Below, in pieces: positions 20,752-29,808 of a DNA stretch of 64,000 bases. The notes below the pieces were generated by a model. The model was not told the DNA's origin, did not search any database, and saw only the letters and a list, made by a program, of their open reading frames with translations. The stretch is taken from the NCBI GenBank assembly GCA_000949895.1, contig JWIT01000003.1, forward strand, positions 310,001-374,000, written 5' to 3'. The first letter of the stretch is position 1, and each line of letters starts with the position of its first letter. The position numbers and the translations under genes were made by a program. The DNA comes from Agrobacterium arsenijevicii. GTDB lineage: Bacteria; Pseudomonadota; Alphaproteobacteria; Rhizobiales; Rhizobiaceae.

Positions 20752-21396
20752 ATGGCGAAGTCGGTCCTCTGCTTTGGCGATTCCCTGACATGGGGACATG
20801 ATGCGGAAAAGGGTGGCCGGCACAGCCATGGCGATCTTTGGCCGAGCGTCTTGCAAAAGGCGCTCGGACCTGATGTCCAGGTGATCCATGAAGGGCTGGG
20901 CGGCCGCACCACCGCCTATGACGACATGACTGCCGATTGCGACCGCAATGGCGCAAGGATTCTGCCGACGCTTCTGCACAGCCACGCGCCGCTCGATCTG
21001 GTCATCATCATGCTCGGCACCAACGACATGAAGCCGTCGATCCACGGATCGGCCATCGTTGCCATGAAGGGCGTCGAGCGGCTGGTGAAACTGGTCCGCA
21101 ACCACGTATGGCAGGTGCCGGACTGGGATGCGCCGGATGTTCTGATCGTCGCGCCGCCGCAATTGTGCGAAACGGCCAACCCCGTGATGGGCGCGATCTT
21201 TCGTGATGCGATCGATGAATCGGCGATGCTCGCCCCGGTCTACCGGGATCTGGCCGACGAACTCGATTGCGGATTTTTCGATGCCGGGTCCGTTGCCCGC
21301 ACGACGCCGGTGGACGGCGTTCATCTCGATGCTGAAAACACGCGGGCCATCGGGCGCGGGCTGGAGCCCGTCGTTCGCATGATGCTCGGACTTTGA
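20752..21396 (+). CDS. SGNH/GDSL-family esterase
   Basis: A 214-aa SGNH hydrolase with all four blocks: nucleophile Ser in FGDSLTWG, Gly in GLGGRTT, Asn in MLGTNDMK, and the Asp/His pair in DGVHLD. It has no signal peptide, so it is probably cytosolic. It resembles the arylesterase/acyltransferase group represented by the Mycobacterium smegmatis enzyme MsAcT. It starts 12 nt after pdhC and precedes lpdA, inside the pyruvate dehydrogenase cluster; the natural ester substrate, and why it is co-transcribed here, are unknown. An AGGAG-like GGAGAATAAT precedes the ATG. Confidence 0.92.
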   Translation: MAKSVLCFGDSLTWGHDAEKGGRHSHGDLWPSVLQKALGPDVQVIHEGLGGRTTAYDDMTADCDRNGARILPTLLHSHAPLDLVIIMLGTNDMKPSIHGSAIVAMKGVERLVKLVRNHVWQVPDWDAPDVLIVAPPQLCETANPVMGAIFRDAIDESAMLAPVYRDLADELDCGFFDAGSVARTTPVDGVHLDAENTRAIGRGLEPVVRMMLGL

Positions 21397-21453
21397 CAAC
21401 AATTCTCGTTTCGGAACGGCATGCCGTGCCCGATAAGACAAGGTAGGAATCCT

Positions 21454-22899
21454 ATGGCTCAATCTTATGACGTCATCATCATAGGCTCGGGACCGGGCGG
21501 CTATATCGCCGCAATCCGTGCAGCCCAGCTCGGCATGAAGGTTGCCGTCGTCGAGCGCGAGCACCTTGCCGGCATCTGCTCCAACTGGGGCTGCATTCCG
21601 ACCAAGGCGCTGCTGCGCACCGCCGATGTCCTGCATACGGCTCAGCACGCCAAGGATTACGGCCTGACGCTCGAAGGCTCGATCAAGCCTGATGTCAAGG
21701 CGATTGTCGCCCGTTCGCGCGGCATTGCCGCTCGCATGAACAACGGCGTCGGTTTCCTGTTCAAGAAGAACAAGGTCGACATCATCTGGGGCGAAGCCAA
21801 GATCACCAAGCCGGGCGAAATCGTCGTCGGCAAGTCCACCAAGCCGGTGGTTCAGCCGCAGGGTCCCGTGCCGAAGAACACGCTGGGTGAGGGCACTTAC
21901 ACTGCCAAGCACATCATCGTCGCCACCGGCGCCCGTCCGCGCGCGCTTCCCGGCATTGAGCCGGATGGCAAGATGATCTGGACCTATTTCGAGGCGATGA
22001 AGCCGGAAGAACTGCCGAAGTCCCTGCTCGTCATGGGTTCGGGCGCCATCGGCATCGAGTTTGCCAGCTTCTACCGCACCATGGGTGTTGACGTTACCGT
22101 CGTCGAGATCATGAGCCAGGTGATGCCGGTCGAAGATGCGGAAATTTCCGCCTTCGCCAAGAAGCAGCTGGAAAAGCAGGGCATCAAGTTCCATCTGGAG
22201 ACCAAGGTCTCCAAGGTCGAGAAGGCTGCGAATTCCGTCACCGCGACGCTGGAGAAGAAGGACGGCTCGTCCGAGAAGATCACCGCTGACCGGATGATTT
22301 CGGCCGTCGGCGTTGTCGCCAATATCGAAGGCATCGGCCTTGAGGCTGTCGGCGTGAAGACCGATCGCGGTTTCATCGTCATCGACGGTTACGGCAAGAC
22401 CAACGTGCCTGGCGTTTACGCCATCGGTGACGTCGCCGGTCCGCCGCTGCTCGCCCACAAGGCCGAGCATGAGGCCGTGATCTGCGTCGAGAAGATTGCC
22501 GGTCTGCCGAATGTTCACCCGACTGACAAGGCCAAGATCCCCGGCTGCACCTATTGCAACCCGCAGGTCGCCTCGGTCGGTCTCACCGAAGCCAAGGCGA
22601 AGGAACTGGGCCGCGATATCCGCGTCGGCCGTTTCTCCTTTGCCGCCAACGGCAAGGCCGTGGCGCTCGGCGAAGATCAGGGCATGGTCAAGACCATCTT
22701 CGACAAGAAGACCGGCGAACTGATCGGCGCGCATATGGTTGGTGCGGAAGTGACCGAGCTTATTCAGGGCTTTGTCGTCGCCATGAACCTCGAGACCACC
22801 GAAGAAGAACTGATGCACACGATCTTCCCGCATCCGACCATTTCCGAGTCGATGAAGGAAAGCGTGCTCGACGCCTACGGACGTGTGCTGAACGCATGA
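21454..22899 (+). CDS. lpdA: Dihydrolipoamide dehydrogenase (E3)
   Basis: E3 reoxidises dihydrolipoyl groups with FAD and passes electrons to NAD. The 481-aa flavoprotein has the N-terminal FAD motif IIIGSGPGGYIAAIRAAQ, the redox-active disulfide CSNWGC (in place of the more common CLNVGC), an NAD-binding GSGAIGIEFASFY, the second FAD site VYAIGDVAG and the C-terminal His-Glu pair in FPHPTISESMKE. AGGTAGGAA precedes the ATG at 21454. Position with pdhABC assigns it to the pyruvate complex rather than to 2-oxoglutarate dehydrogenase. Confidence 0.97.
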   Translation: MAQSYDVIIIGSGPGGYIAAIRAAQLGMKVAVVEREHLAGICSNWGCIPTKALLRTADVLHTAQHAKDYGLTLEGSIKPDVKAIVARSRGIAARMNNGVGFLFKKNKVDIIWGEAKITKPGEIVVGKSTKPVVQPQGPVPKNTLGEGTYTAKHIIVATGARPRALPGIEPDGKMIWTYFEAMKPEELPKSLLVMGSGAIGIEFASFYRTMGVDVTVVEIMSQVMPVEDAEISAFAKKQLEKQGIKFHLETKVSKVEKAANSVTATLEKKDGSSEKITADRMISAVGVVANIEGIGLEAVGVKTDRGFIVIDGYGKTNVPGVYAIGDVAGPPLLAHKAEHEAVICVEKIAGLPNVHPTDKAKIPGCTYCNPQVASVGLTEAKAKELGRDIRVGRFSFAANGKAVALGEDQGMVKTIFDKKTGELIGAHMVGAEVTELIQGFVVAMNLETTEEELMHTIFPHPTISESMKESVLDAYGRVLNA

Positions 22900-22980
22900 T
22901 AGCCCCGTGATACCCGGCATTGTCTAACCATGCCGGGTGTCCCATATGTCTCAACGCAGGTTCTTTAAGGGAGTGCGGGA

Positions 22981-23229
22981 ATGGAAAATATCGGCTGGAT
23001 TGCGGCAATCATCATCGGCGGCCTTGCCGGCTGGCTTGCCGGAAAACTCATGGATATGCGTTTCGGCATCTTCATGAACATCGTTCTCGGCATTGTCGGT
23101 TCGGTCGTTGCTGTTGCCGTGCTTCGCACCTTCGATGTCTTCGTTCAGGACAGCAGGCTCGGTTATTTCGTGACGTCTTTCGTCGGCGCCAGCCTGTTGT
23201 TGTTTATCGCGAAGCTGGTCAGGCGCTGA
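22981..23229 (+). CDS. GlsB/YeaQ/YmgE-family small membrane protein
   Basis: An 82-aa membrane protein with three predicted helices (about 5-22, 29-48 and 58-78), a Gly-rich first helix (IIIGGLAGWLAGKLM) and a GIFMNIVLGIVGSVV second helix, the signature of the family once called transglycosylase-associated proteins. Members are linked to general and acid stress, but the molecular role is unknown. TAAGGGAGTG precedes the ATG. It lies 81 nt after lpdA and about 100 nt before lipA. Confidence 0.85.
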   Translation: MENIGWIAAIIIGGLAGWLAGKLMDMRFGIFMNIVLGIVGSVVAVAVLRTFDVFVQDSRLGYFVTSFVGASLLLFIAKLVRR

Positions 23230-23333
23230 CAAGGCTGGTGTCCGGAAAGGGGCTTACGCTTTTTCTGGAATTGTTCTAAAGCATCGCGTCAATAAATGTG
23301 ATGATCGCGGCAAGCGATAGAAGCAGGTTTCTT

Positions 23334-24305
23334 ATGGTCACTATTCTCGACAGGACTTCGTCCGAAGAAAAGCGTATCCGCCACCCGGAAAAGGCGCATC
23401 GGCCCGACACCGAGGTCATGCGCAAGCCGGAATGGATTCGCGTCAAGGCGCCGACGTCCAAGGGCTATCACGAGACGCGTGAACTGGTGCGCAGCCACAA
23501 GCTGGTAACCGTGTGCGAGGAAGCCGGCTGTCCGAATATCGGCGAATGCTGGGAGAAGAAACACGCGACCTTCATGATCATGGGCGAGATTTGCACCCGT
23601 GCCTGTGCCTTCTGCAATGTCGCGACTGGCAAGCCCAATCCGCTCGATATGGATGAACCGGAAAACGTTGCGAAGGCCGTCAAGCAGATGGGCCTCTCCC
23701 ACGTCGTCATCACTTCGGTTGACCGTGACGACCTCGCCGATGGCGGTGCGGAGCATTTCGAGAAGGTGATCTGGGCGATCCGTGTTGCGTCTCCCAACAC
23801 AACCATTGAAATCCTGACCCCCGACTTCCTGAAGAAGCCCGGCGCGCTTGAACGCGTCGTTGCGGCGAAGCCCGATGTCTTCAACCACAATATGGAAACC
23901 GTTCCGGGCAATTACCTCACGGTCCGCCCCGGCGCGCGTTATTTCCATTCCGTGCGTCTGTTGCAGCGCGTCAAGGAACTGGACCCCACCATGTTCACCA
24001 AATCAGGCATCATGGTCGGCCTTGGTGAAGAGCGTAACGAAGTGCTGCAGTTGATGGACGATCTGCGCAGCGCCGACGTGGACTTCCTGACCATCGGCCA
24101 ATATCTGCAGCCAACCCGCAAGCACCACAAGGTTGAGGCCTTCGTCACGCCGGAGGAATTCAAGTCCTACGAGACTGTCGCCTATGCCAAGGGCTTCCTG
24201 ATGGTCTCCTCCAGCCCGCTGACCCGCTCTTCGCACCATGCCGGCGACGATTTCGAGCGCCTGCGCGCAGCCCGCGAGAAGAAGCTTCTGGCTGCTGCTG
24301 AGTAA
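23334..24305 (+). CDS. lipA: Lipoyl synthase
   Basis: LipA inserts two sulfur atoms into protein-bound octanoyl groups, so it makes the lipoyl cofactor used by PdhB, PdhC and GcvH. The 323-aa radical-SAM enzyme has both clusters: auxiliary [12 protein letters not shown] (about residues 58-69) and the SAM-binding CTRACAFC (about 84-91), and the C-terminal serine-rich [13 protein letters not shown] that supplies the auxiliary-cluster Ser ligand. The ATG at 23334 follows AAGCAGG; an in-frame ATG at 23298 is less likely. Confidence 0.97.
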   Translation: MVTILDRTSSEEKRIRHPEKAHRPDTEVMRKPEWIRVKAPTSKGYHETRELVRSHKLVTVCEEAGCPNIGECWEKKHATFMIMGEICTRACAFCNVATGKPNPLDMDEPENVAKAVKQMGLSHVVITSVDRDDLADGGAEHFEKVIWAIRVASPNTTIEILTPDFLKKPGALERVVAAKPDVFNHNMETVPGNYLTVRPGARYFHSVRLLQRVKELDPTMFTKSGIMVGLGEERNEVLQLMDDLRSADVDFLTIGQYLQPTRKHHKVEAFVTPEEFKSYETVAYAKGFLMVSSSPLTRSSHHAGDDFERLRAAREKKLLAAAE

Positions 24306-24356
24306 GTGCTGATTGGGATGCTCGGATTACGCCCACACGGCGCAATCTCTCTCCTA

Positions 24357-24431
24357 CGTCATCCTCGCCCTTGAGGCGAGGATCCATAAGCGCAGAAGAC
24401 GTGGATCCTCGGGTCTAGCCCGAGGATGACG
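24357..24431. repeat. RIME-like intergenic palindromic element, copy 2 (after lipA)
   Basis: A 75-bp element with ends CGTCAT and ATGACG and two hairpins, CATCCTCGCC/GGCGAGGAT and GGATCCTCGGG/CCCGAGGATG. Compared with copy 1 the order of the two hairpin types is reversed, meaning the element is inserted in the opposite orientation. It lies 51 nt after lipA and 60 nt before the convergent DMT transporter gene, and may act as terminator for both. Confidence 0.8.
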
Positions 24432-24491
24432 TCGAATGTGAGGTGAGGTTTGTTGTGAAGCCTCAACCTGATTTGCGGCTTTCACCTGAAC

Positions 24492-25421
24492 TCAGGCTGC
24501 AGCCTTTTCCGGCCGATGCGCCCGCATGCACAGGATGACGCTCAGTACCACCGAGCAGATCGCCACGATCTCTATGAGCGTCGGGCCGCGCCCCTCCCAG
24601 ATGAAACCGTAGAGCAGCGCAAAAAGCGTTTCGAACAGGATCATTTGCCCAACCATGGTGAGTGGCAGAAGGCGGCTCATGCGGTTCCAGAGGGCGTTGC
24701 CGAGAATGGACGCGGTGAAACCGAGGCCGGCGGCGATGGCCGCGAAGTGCAGCCAGTCCCCAGAACTATGGCTTTCCCCGCCAAAGGCAAAGGCCGGGAT
24801 GGCGAGCGCCAGCGCAAGCCCGCCCGTCACCACGCCCGTCATCATGTTCCAGTCATCGGCGCTGACATCGTGAAGGCGTGTCAGCCAGCGGGCATTGCCG
24901 ACCGCAAAGGCCGTCCACGAAGCGAGCGCGCCAAGTGCACAGGCAAGTCCTATGAGACGCGAGACATCCAGCCCCGCATCGCTTTCCGTCAACGACTGCC
25001 AGGAAATGCCAACAATACCGATGGCGCCGAAGGCGAGCGACGGCCACAGTCGCCTGAGCGACACCGCGCCATGATCGCGACTGCCGATGATAGTAACGGC
25101 GACGGGTAGGAAACCGATGATAATGGATGTGAAGGCAACGCCGCTCAGTTTAACCGCCGTCGATATGAAGACATAATAGGCGATGTTGCCGATCATGCTC
25201 AGCCAGCCGAGTGCAATCCACTCCTGCGCACCGAAATGGGCAGACACCTTTTTCAGGCGCGGTCCGATGATGATGAGCGAGATCAGCCCGTAGGTCAGGT
25301 AACGGGCCGTCGACAATTGCAGGGCGGAAAAATCCGGCACGAGTTTAGGGGCGAGAAAGATCGCTCCCCAGAGCGCGCCCGCCAGCATGCCGTAAAAAAC
25401 ACCAAGGCTTGTCTTGTTCAT
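24492..25421 (-). CDS. DMT-superfamily transporter (EamA type)
   Basis: A 309-aa polytopic protein with about ten membrane helices in two EamA repeats (about 8-140 and 155-300), opening LGVFYGMLAGALWGAIFLAPKL as is typical of the family. DMT transporters export small metabolites or drugs; the substrate cannot be read from sequence. It lies 95 nt downstream of an AraC-type regulator gene on the same strand, so the regulator may control this exporter. It converges on lipA with a RIME-like element between. Confidence 0.9.
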   Translation of the reverse strand: MNKTSLGVFYGMLAGALWGAIFLAPKLVPDFSALQLSTARYLTYGLISLIIIGPRLKKVSAHFGAQEWIALGWLSMIGNIAYYVFISTAVKLSGVAFTSIIIGFLPVAVTIIGSRDHGAVSLRRLWPSLAFGAIGIVGISWQSLTESDAGLDVSRLIGLACALGALASWTAFAVGNARWLTRLHDVSADDWNMMTGVVTGGLALALAIPAFAFGGESHSSGDWLHFAAIAAGLGFTASILGNALWNRMSRLLPLTMVGQMILFETLFALLYGFIWEGRGPTLIEIVAICSVVLSVILCMRAHRPEKAAA

Positions 25422-25516
25422 GTCATGTCACATCCGCATTCACGATTGCCCGCGATGTGCCACAGCCCTTTGCGGCTGTCTTGACAAAAACTCCTGAGCG
25501 AAAATGTCGGGCGGTT

Positions 25517-26251
25517 TCAGTGAACCCCGAAAGCCCGGCGATAGGCGGCGGGCGTTTGGCCCATCGCGTTGCGCATGGCGCGCGTCAACGCCGTCTGGTC
25601 GGAAAAGCCGGCCTGCAAGGCGATTTCGGCAATCGGCAGGGTGGATTGGCGCAGCAGTGTGCAGACCTTGTCCAAACGCAGCTCCGCAAGCCAACGGTGA
25701 GGGGAGAGGCCGAATTCTTCGAGAAACAGCGCATGCAGGCGGCTGTCGCTGATCGCGGTACAGGATGCGAGCGTCTCGATGGTCCAGGGGAAAAACGGTT
25801 CCGCCCTGACGATTGCGCCAAGCGCGCGCAGGCGGCGGCGGGGATCGGTTCTTTCGCTTGCAAGGCTGTCGACCAGCAGCGGCGCCCAAAGGCCGGCAAT
25901 GTCATCGCGTGGTCCGTCCGTCCCGATGACGCCCCGCATATAGGCGATCAACTGGCGTGTATCCTGCGCGATATCGAGAAACGGCGTGCGTACGAATCTC
26001 TCCAGCACCTGTTCGGGAACAGCAGTTTCGTCGATATCGACCACCAGCGACCGGTTGATCGTTGTCGCTTCCTGGGTATGCGGTGCGTCGCGATGGATGA
26101 AGACCGCGCGCCCGGTGGATAATTCGTCTTGCCGCCCCGCGACATCGATCCGCAGACGCCCCGAGACCGGAAGAACGATCTGCACGAAGCTGTGCCGTTC
26201 CTTCGGTCTTTCCTGCGTATAGGTTCTGATATCGGCGGATGCGGCTATCAT
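25517..26251 (-). CDS. AraC-family transcriptional regulator
   Basis: A 244-aa regulator with an N-terminal cupin-like sensing domain (SFVQIVLPVSGRLRIDV and HRDAPHTQEA) and a C-terminal double helix-turn-helix (about 155-244): TIETLASCTAISDSRLHALF for the first HTH, and IAEIALQAGFSDQTALTRAM plus GQTPAAYRR for the second. The ligand is unknown. The ATG at 26251 is preferred, with a TTG at 26275 as an alternative. The start lies only about 27 nt downstream of a terminator-like hairpin belonging to the preceding small gene. It probably regulates the adjacent DMT exporter. Confidence 0.87.
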   Translation of the reverse strand: MIAASADIRTYTQERPKERHSFVQIVLPVSGRLRIDVAGRQDELSTGRAVFIHRDAPHTQEATTINRSLVVDIDETAVPEQVLERFVRTPFLDIAQDTRQLIAYMRGVIGTDGPRDDIAGLWAPLLVDSLASERTDPRRRLRALGAIVRAEPFFPWTIETLASCTAISDSRLHALFLEEFGLSPHRWLAELRLDKVCTLLRQSTLPIAEIALQAGFSDQTALTRAMRNAMGQTPAAYRRAFGVH

Positions 26252-26277
26252 GAGATTGTCATTTCCATCGTGCAAAG

Positions 26278-26306
26278 AAACGGCCGCCTCGAAAAGCGGC
26301 CGGTTT
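26278..26306 (-). terminator. Terminator-like hairpin downstream of the 58-aa gene
   Basis: On the minus strand GCGGCCG-type arms (26281-26287 with 26296-26302) form a 7-bp GC stem extended by AAA/TTT, with an 8-nt loop, followed by TTTCTTT. It lies 73 nt after the stop of the small gene at 26379-26555 and directly before the AraC regulator start, so it could terminate or attenuate read-through into that gene. Confidence 0.6.
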
Positions 26307-26378
26307 CAGTCCTTGATTATGACATCGTCTTGAAGATTGGGCCAGCCGGCTTTATCGATCAGCATTGCTGGCCGGCGT

Positions 26379-26555
26379 CTAACATTCTTCCTTGGCGGTC
26401 GATTCGCCGCGTTTGCGCTTGCGCAGAACCGGCTTGTTCTCTCTCGCCTCGCATTTCGCAACGTCGATGAGATAGGCAAGCATCGGCATGCTGTTCATCG
26501 ATGCGAGTTGCTTGGCGGATTCGAGAAGGTTGATGATGTTGGAAAAATCGTCCAT
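26379..26555 (-). CDS. Small conserved-type hypothetical protein (58 aa)
   Basis: The 58-aa product begins DDFSNIINLLESAKQLASM and ends in a highly charged tail (RKRKRGESTAKEEC). It is predicted as one amphipathic helix-rich domain with no membrane segment; I recall similar short proteins in rhizobia, but no function is known to me. The ATG at 26555 is chosen because the upstream part of a longer frame (to 26705) reads through a low-complexity leader. A terminator-like hairpin follows it. The 252-nt gap to the next gene is shared with a divergent start and shows no other feature. Confidence 0.6.
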   Translation of the reverse strand: MDDFSNIINLLESAKQLASMNSMPMLAYLIDVAKCEARENKPVLRKRKRGESTAKEEC

Positions 26556-26807
26556 CGGCTCACTCAGTGGCTCAAAGCGGTTATGTATCGGGTGTGAACC
26601 CAGAGATGAATACGCGGGGTGAAATTGGGAGCTACCGGCGCGTTTGCATCCAATGGGTGTAATATTAGTGGCAAATAAATAGCAATCCCTGTGAGGGGGT
26701 TGCAATAGTTAAATTTCCGTAATGGTCATACGCAACAACAATATCGCTTCAGGGCGGATATCCGCGCGGCAGGACAATATTCCAACGGTCATGACGAGGT
26801 TTACGCT

Positions 26808-27377
26808 ATGCCGCACTATCTTGATAGAGCCGAAGATGCAGCAAATATCATTGCCGTGGCGCAACGCATCATGGTCGTCGGCTGTTCGGGTGGCGGCAAG
26901 TCGACACTGTCGCAAAAGCTCGCAGCCGCTTTCGGGCTTCGTTACATTTCCATGGATCGCGAGGTTTTCTGGTTGCCCGGCTGGCAGGCGCGCCCGCGCG
27001 AAGAGCAGCGGCAGAGGATCGCCGCCATCATCACTGAGGAGAAATGGCTGATGGACGGCAGCAATCCGTCGTCTTTCGACATGCGCCTGCCGAGAACGGA
27101 TATCGTTCTTTGGGTGCGCATGCCGCGCTGGCTTTGCCTGTGGGGCGCCATCAGCCGGATCATCAAGGGTTATGGCAAGGCGCGGCCTGAAATGGCGGTG
27201 GGTTGCCCCGAAAGAATGGACCTCGATTTCCTGCGTTATATCTGGAATTTCGAACGCCGCCACGCGCCGATCTTCGAGCAGAATTTCAAGATTTATGGCC
27301 CCAACGTGCCGGTATTCCAGCTAAAAAGCCGAAAACAGCTGCGCCGCCTTCTTGATCTTCTTGTTATCGAGGATTAA
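26808..27377 (+). CDS. P-loop kinase-like protein (adenylate-kinase/FlaR-like)
   Basis: A 189-aa P-loop NTPase: Walker A GCSGGGKST at about residues 25-33, a following DREVFWLPGW segment, and a Walker-B-like DIVLWVRMPR. It matches the group annotated as DNA topology modulation protein FlaR or adenylate-kinase-like proteins; those names do not establish a substrate. The C-terminus is basic and helical. It is followed after 9 nt by the COQ10-like gene, so they form a two-gene operon. The start ATG lies after GTTTACGCT with no strong ribosome-binding site. Confidence 0.82.
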   Translation: MPHYLDRAEDAANIIAVAQRIMVVGCSGGGKSTLSQKLAAAFGLRYISMDREVFWLPGWQARPREEQRQRIAAIITEEKWLMDGSNPSSFDMRLPRTDIVLWVRMPRWLCLWGAISRIIKGYGKARPEMAVGCPERMDLDFLRYIWNFERRHAPIFEQNFKIYGPNVPVFQLKSRKQLRRLLDLLVIED

Positions 27378-27386
27378 CTGCCGCTC

Positions 27387-27842
27387 ATGCCACAGTTCGA
27401 AACGCATCGCCTTGTAAAACACTCGCCCGACCGCATGTACGACCTCGTCGCCGATGTGGAGAAGTATCCGCAGTTTTTGCCTCTTTGCGAAGCGCTGGTC
27501 ATCCGTTCGCGCAAGGAGAGGGACGGCAAGGTGCTGCTTGTGGCGGATATGACGGTGGGCTACAAGGCCATCCGCGAGACCTTCACCACGCAGGTGTTGC
27601 TGAACCCGGCCGAGCGCGCCATCGACGTCAAGTACATCGACGGACCGTTCAAGTTTCTCGACAATCGCTGGCGTTTCGAGGCTGCCGAAGGTGGCGGCTC
27701 GGCCGTTCATTTCTTCATCGATTACGAGTTCAAGAACCGTCTGCTGGGTGCGGTCATGGGGTCGATGTTCGACCGGGCCTTCCGCATGTTTGCGGAAGCT
27801 TTCGAGACCCGCGCCGATAAAATTTACACGGACCCGGCCTGA
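27387..27842 (+). CDS. COQ10/RatA-like START-domain protein
   Basis: A 151-aa SRPBCC/START-fold protein starting PQFETHRLVKHSPDRMYDLV, with DVEKYPQFLPLCEAL and FKFLDNRWRFEAAEG, the typical polyketide-cyclase/COQ10 pattern. Mitochondrial COQ10 binds ubiquinone and aids its delivery to the respiratory chain; E. coli RatA is described as a toxin. In alphaproteobacteria the ubiquinone role is the more likely. The last 19 nt overlap the convergent cinA-like gene tail to tail. Confidence 0.88.
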   Translation: MPQFETHRLVKHSPDRMYDLVADVEKYPQFLPLCEALVIRSRKERDGKVLLVADMTVGYKAIRETFTTQVLLNPAERAIDVKYIDGPFKFLDNRWRFEAAEGGGSAVHFFIDYEFKNRLLGAVMGSMFDRAFRMFAEAFETRADKIYTDPA

Positions 27843-28333
27843 TCGAGGGCAATCAGCATCTCAAGCGCGGTTCTTACGGTCGCTAGACGGATTTCGGTAC
27901 GGCCGATTTCGCCGTAACGCATTTCATGATGCAGGATTTTGCCGCTGCGCGCCATGGCGGCCAGATGCACCAGCCCCACCGGTTTATCAGTCGAACCGCC
28001 ACCCGGACCGGCAATGCCGGTCACGGCTACGGCAAAATCAGCACGCGAACGGAACAGGGCGCCATGCGCCATCTGCAACGCCGTCTGCCGGGATACCGCG
28101 CCGAAGCTTGCCAGCGTTTCAACGCCAACACCCAGCATGTCCATCTTGGCTTCATTGGTATAGGTGACAAAACCGCGATCGACGACGGCGGAGGAGCCGG
28201 CGATTTCCGTCAGCGCGCCCGCGATCAGGCCGCCGGTGCAGCTTTCCGCGGTCGAGACCATGAAGCCTTTGGCGGTAAAACCGGAAACAATCCGCCGCGC
28301 CAGCTCTTCTATGTCAGCGCGAAACAGGCTCAT
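27824..28333 (-). CDS. CinA C-terminal-type nicotinamide-nucleotide amidohydrolase
   Basis: A 169-aa stand-alone CinA C-terminal domain (PncC type), which deamidates nicotinamide mononucleotide to nicotinate mononucleotide in NAD recycling. The catalytic Ser lies in [25 protein letters not shown] and [19 protein letters not shown] are the other family blocks. The N-terminal molybdopterin-like domain of full CinA is absent, as in E. coli PncC. It follows ispDF with an ATGA overlap and overlaps the COQ10-like gene by 19 nt on the opposite strand. Confidence 0.9.
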   Translation of the reverse strand: MSLFRADIEELARRIVSGFTAKGFMVSTAESCTGGLIAGALTEIAGSSAVVDRGFVTYTNEAKMDMLGVGVETLASFGAVSRQTALQMAHGALFRSRADFAVAVTGIAGPGGGSTDKPVGLVHLAAMARSGKILHHEMRYGEIGRTEIRLATVRTALEMLIALDQAGSV

Positions 28334-29517
28334 AGTGGCCGGCCCTTGTAGACGACGGTAGCGGTGGCGATCGCTGCGATGCCTTCCCGGCGACCGACGA
28401 AACCGATCGTCTCGTTGGTGGTCGCCTTGACGGAGCAGCGCTCAAGCGCAATGCCGAGTATCTCCGCGAGCTTCTCGCGCATGGCCTGCCGGTGCGGACC
28501 GATGCGCGGCGCTTCGGCAATCAGCGAAACATCGGCATTCATGATCGTGCCGCCATTGTCGCGGACTACTTTGGCTGCGTGTTCGAGAAAGATGCGCGAG
28601 GCGGCACCTTTCCATTGCGGATCGGAAGGCGGGAAGTGATCGCCGATGTCGCCAGCACCACAGGTGGCAAGCAGCGCATCCGTCAGCGCATGCAGCGCCA
28701 CATCGGCATCCGAATGGCCTTTCAGCCTCTGGTCGTGTTCGATGAAGATGCCGCACAGCGTAACGCCGTCTCCGGCCGCCAGCTGGTGCACGTCGTAACC
28801 ATTACCGGTGCGCACGTCAGGCATTGCATGAGAGAGCTTTTCATCGGCCATGGCGATATCTCGCTTCAGAGTGAGTTTCACATTGTCGACCGAGCCTTCG
28901 GTCAGCGTTACCGGCAGGCCTGCCCATTCGGCAATCGATGCATCGTCGGTAAAATCGGTTTTTCCGGATTCGGCAGCGGTGCGGTGCGCGGCGAGGATTT
29001 CGCCATAACCGAAACTCTGTGGTGTCTGCGCCGCATAAAGCCCCTGTCTGGAAACGGTCTCCACGACAGAATCGCCCGCGCCGCGCTTCAATGTGTCGGT
29101 GACGGGCAGGGCAGGCAGAACGCCGACAGCGCCCGCCCGATGCAGCGTCACGATGCGCTCCAGCATGTCCGCGGCGACGAAAGGCCGCACGGCGTCATGG
29201 ATCATCACATGCGTCAGGTCTTGCGAGGCAAACGCTTCCAACCCGGCCAACACCGATTGCTGGCGTGTCGCACCGCCCGTAACGGTGACGATCCGCTCAC
29301 CGGCATTCAGCCGTTCGAGGATCGGCGACAGCAGTGCCGTATCGTCGGCATGGATGACGACCACGATCGGGGAGGCATCGCCCCAGCCAAGAAAGGTCGA
29401 CAGCGTATGCTCGATCACGGCCTTGCCGCCGATCGGGCGATATTGTTTCGGCCCTTCCTCGGGGGAGCCAGCTCTTTCTCCGCGTCCTGCGGCGACGATG
29501 ACGATGCCGAGTTTCAT
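28330..29517 (-). CDS. ispDF: Bifunctional IspD/IspF of the MEP isoprenoid pathway
   Basis: One 395-aa polypeptide combines 2-C-methyl-D-erythritol 4-phosphate cytidylyltransferase (about 1-225) and MECDP synthase (about 235-395). IspD shows [20 protein letters not shown] and [11 protein letters not shown]; IspF shows the zinc site GNGYDVHQL with [17 protein letters not shown], and [18 protein letters not shown]. Fused ispDF is common in alphaproteobacteria and Campylobacterota. The ATG at 29517 follows AGGAAAG; an ATG further upstream is out of a good context. It is co-transcribed with the cinA-type gene. Confidence 0.97.
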   Translation of the reverse strand: MKLGIVIVAAGRGERAGSPEEGPKQYRPIGGKAVIEHTLSTFLGWGDASPIVVVIHADDTALLSPILERLNAGERIVTVTGGATRQQSVLAGLEAFASQDLTHVMIHDAVRPFVAADMLERIVTLHRAGAVGVLPALPVTDTLKRGAGDSVVETVSRQGLYAAQTPQSFGYGEILAAHRTAAESGKTDFTDDASIAEWAGLPVTLTEGSVDNVKLTLKRDIAMADEKLSHAMPDVRTGNGYDVHQLAAGDGVTLCGIFIEHDQRLKGHSDADVALHALTDALLATCGAGDIGDHFPPSDPQWKGAASRIFLEHAAKVVRDNGGTIMNADVSLIAEAPRIGPHRQAMREKLAEILGIALERCSVKATTNETIGFVGRREGIAAIATATVVYKGRPL

Positions 29518-29808
29518 AGTACTTTCCTGCATTGGTCTTATGCTTTGCACGCAACCCTCAATGGTTGACAGTCCTGCTCTAGCGTTTCAAAACCCGGATG
29601 GCCAGCCCGATAAGACGCGGTATCTGCCCTGCATGCTGCAGGATCGGTGGCCCTTGCTCATTCGAACCTGCACAAATTGCTGTCGACAGCAAAAGAGGCA
29701 GGCAGGCGCTTAGCAAATAAAAGATGCAACCCACTAAAAGTGCTTGGCAAGCGCGCAAACACTGTCTAAAAATAATGCATATAACCCTTCTGCACGAAAG
29801 ATCATCAG

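Noticed and set aside
19399..22920. Very long antisense open frame opposite pdhC, the esterase gene and lpdA
   Set aside because: It is opposite three well-supported genes, is rich in His, Asp and Arg as expected of antisense translation of GC-rich codons, and has no recognisable domain.
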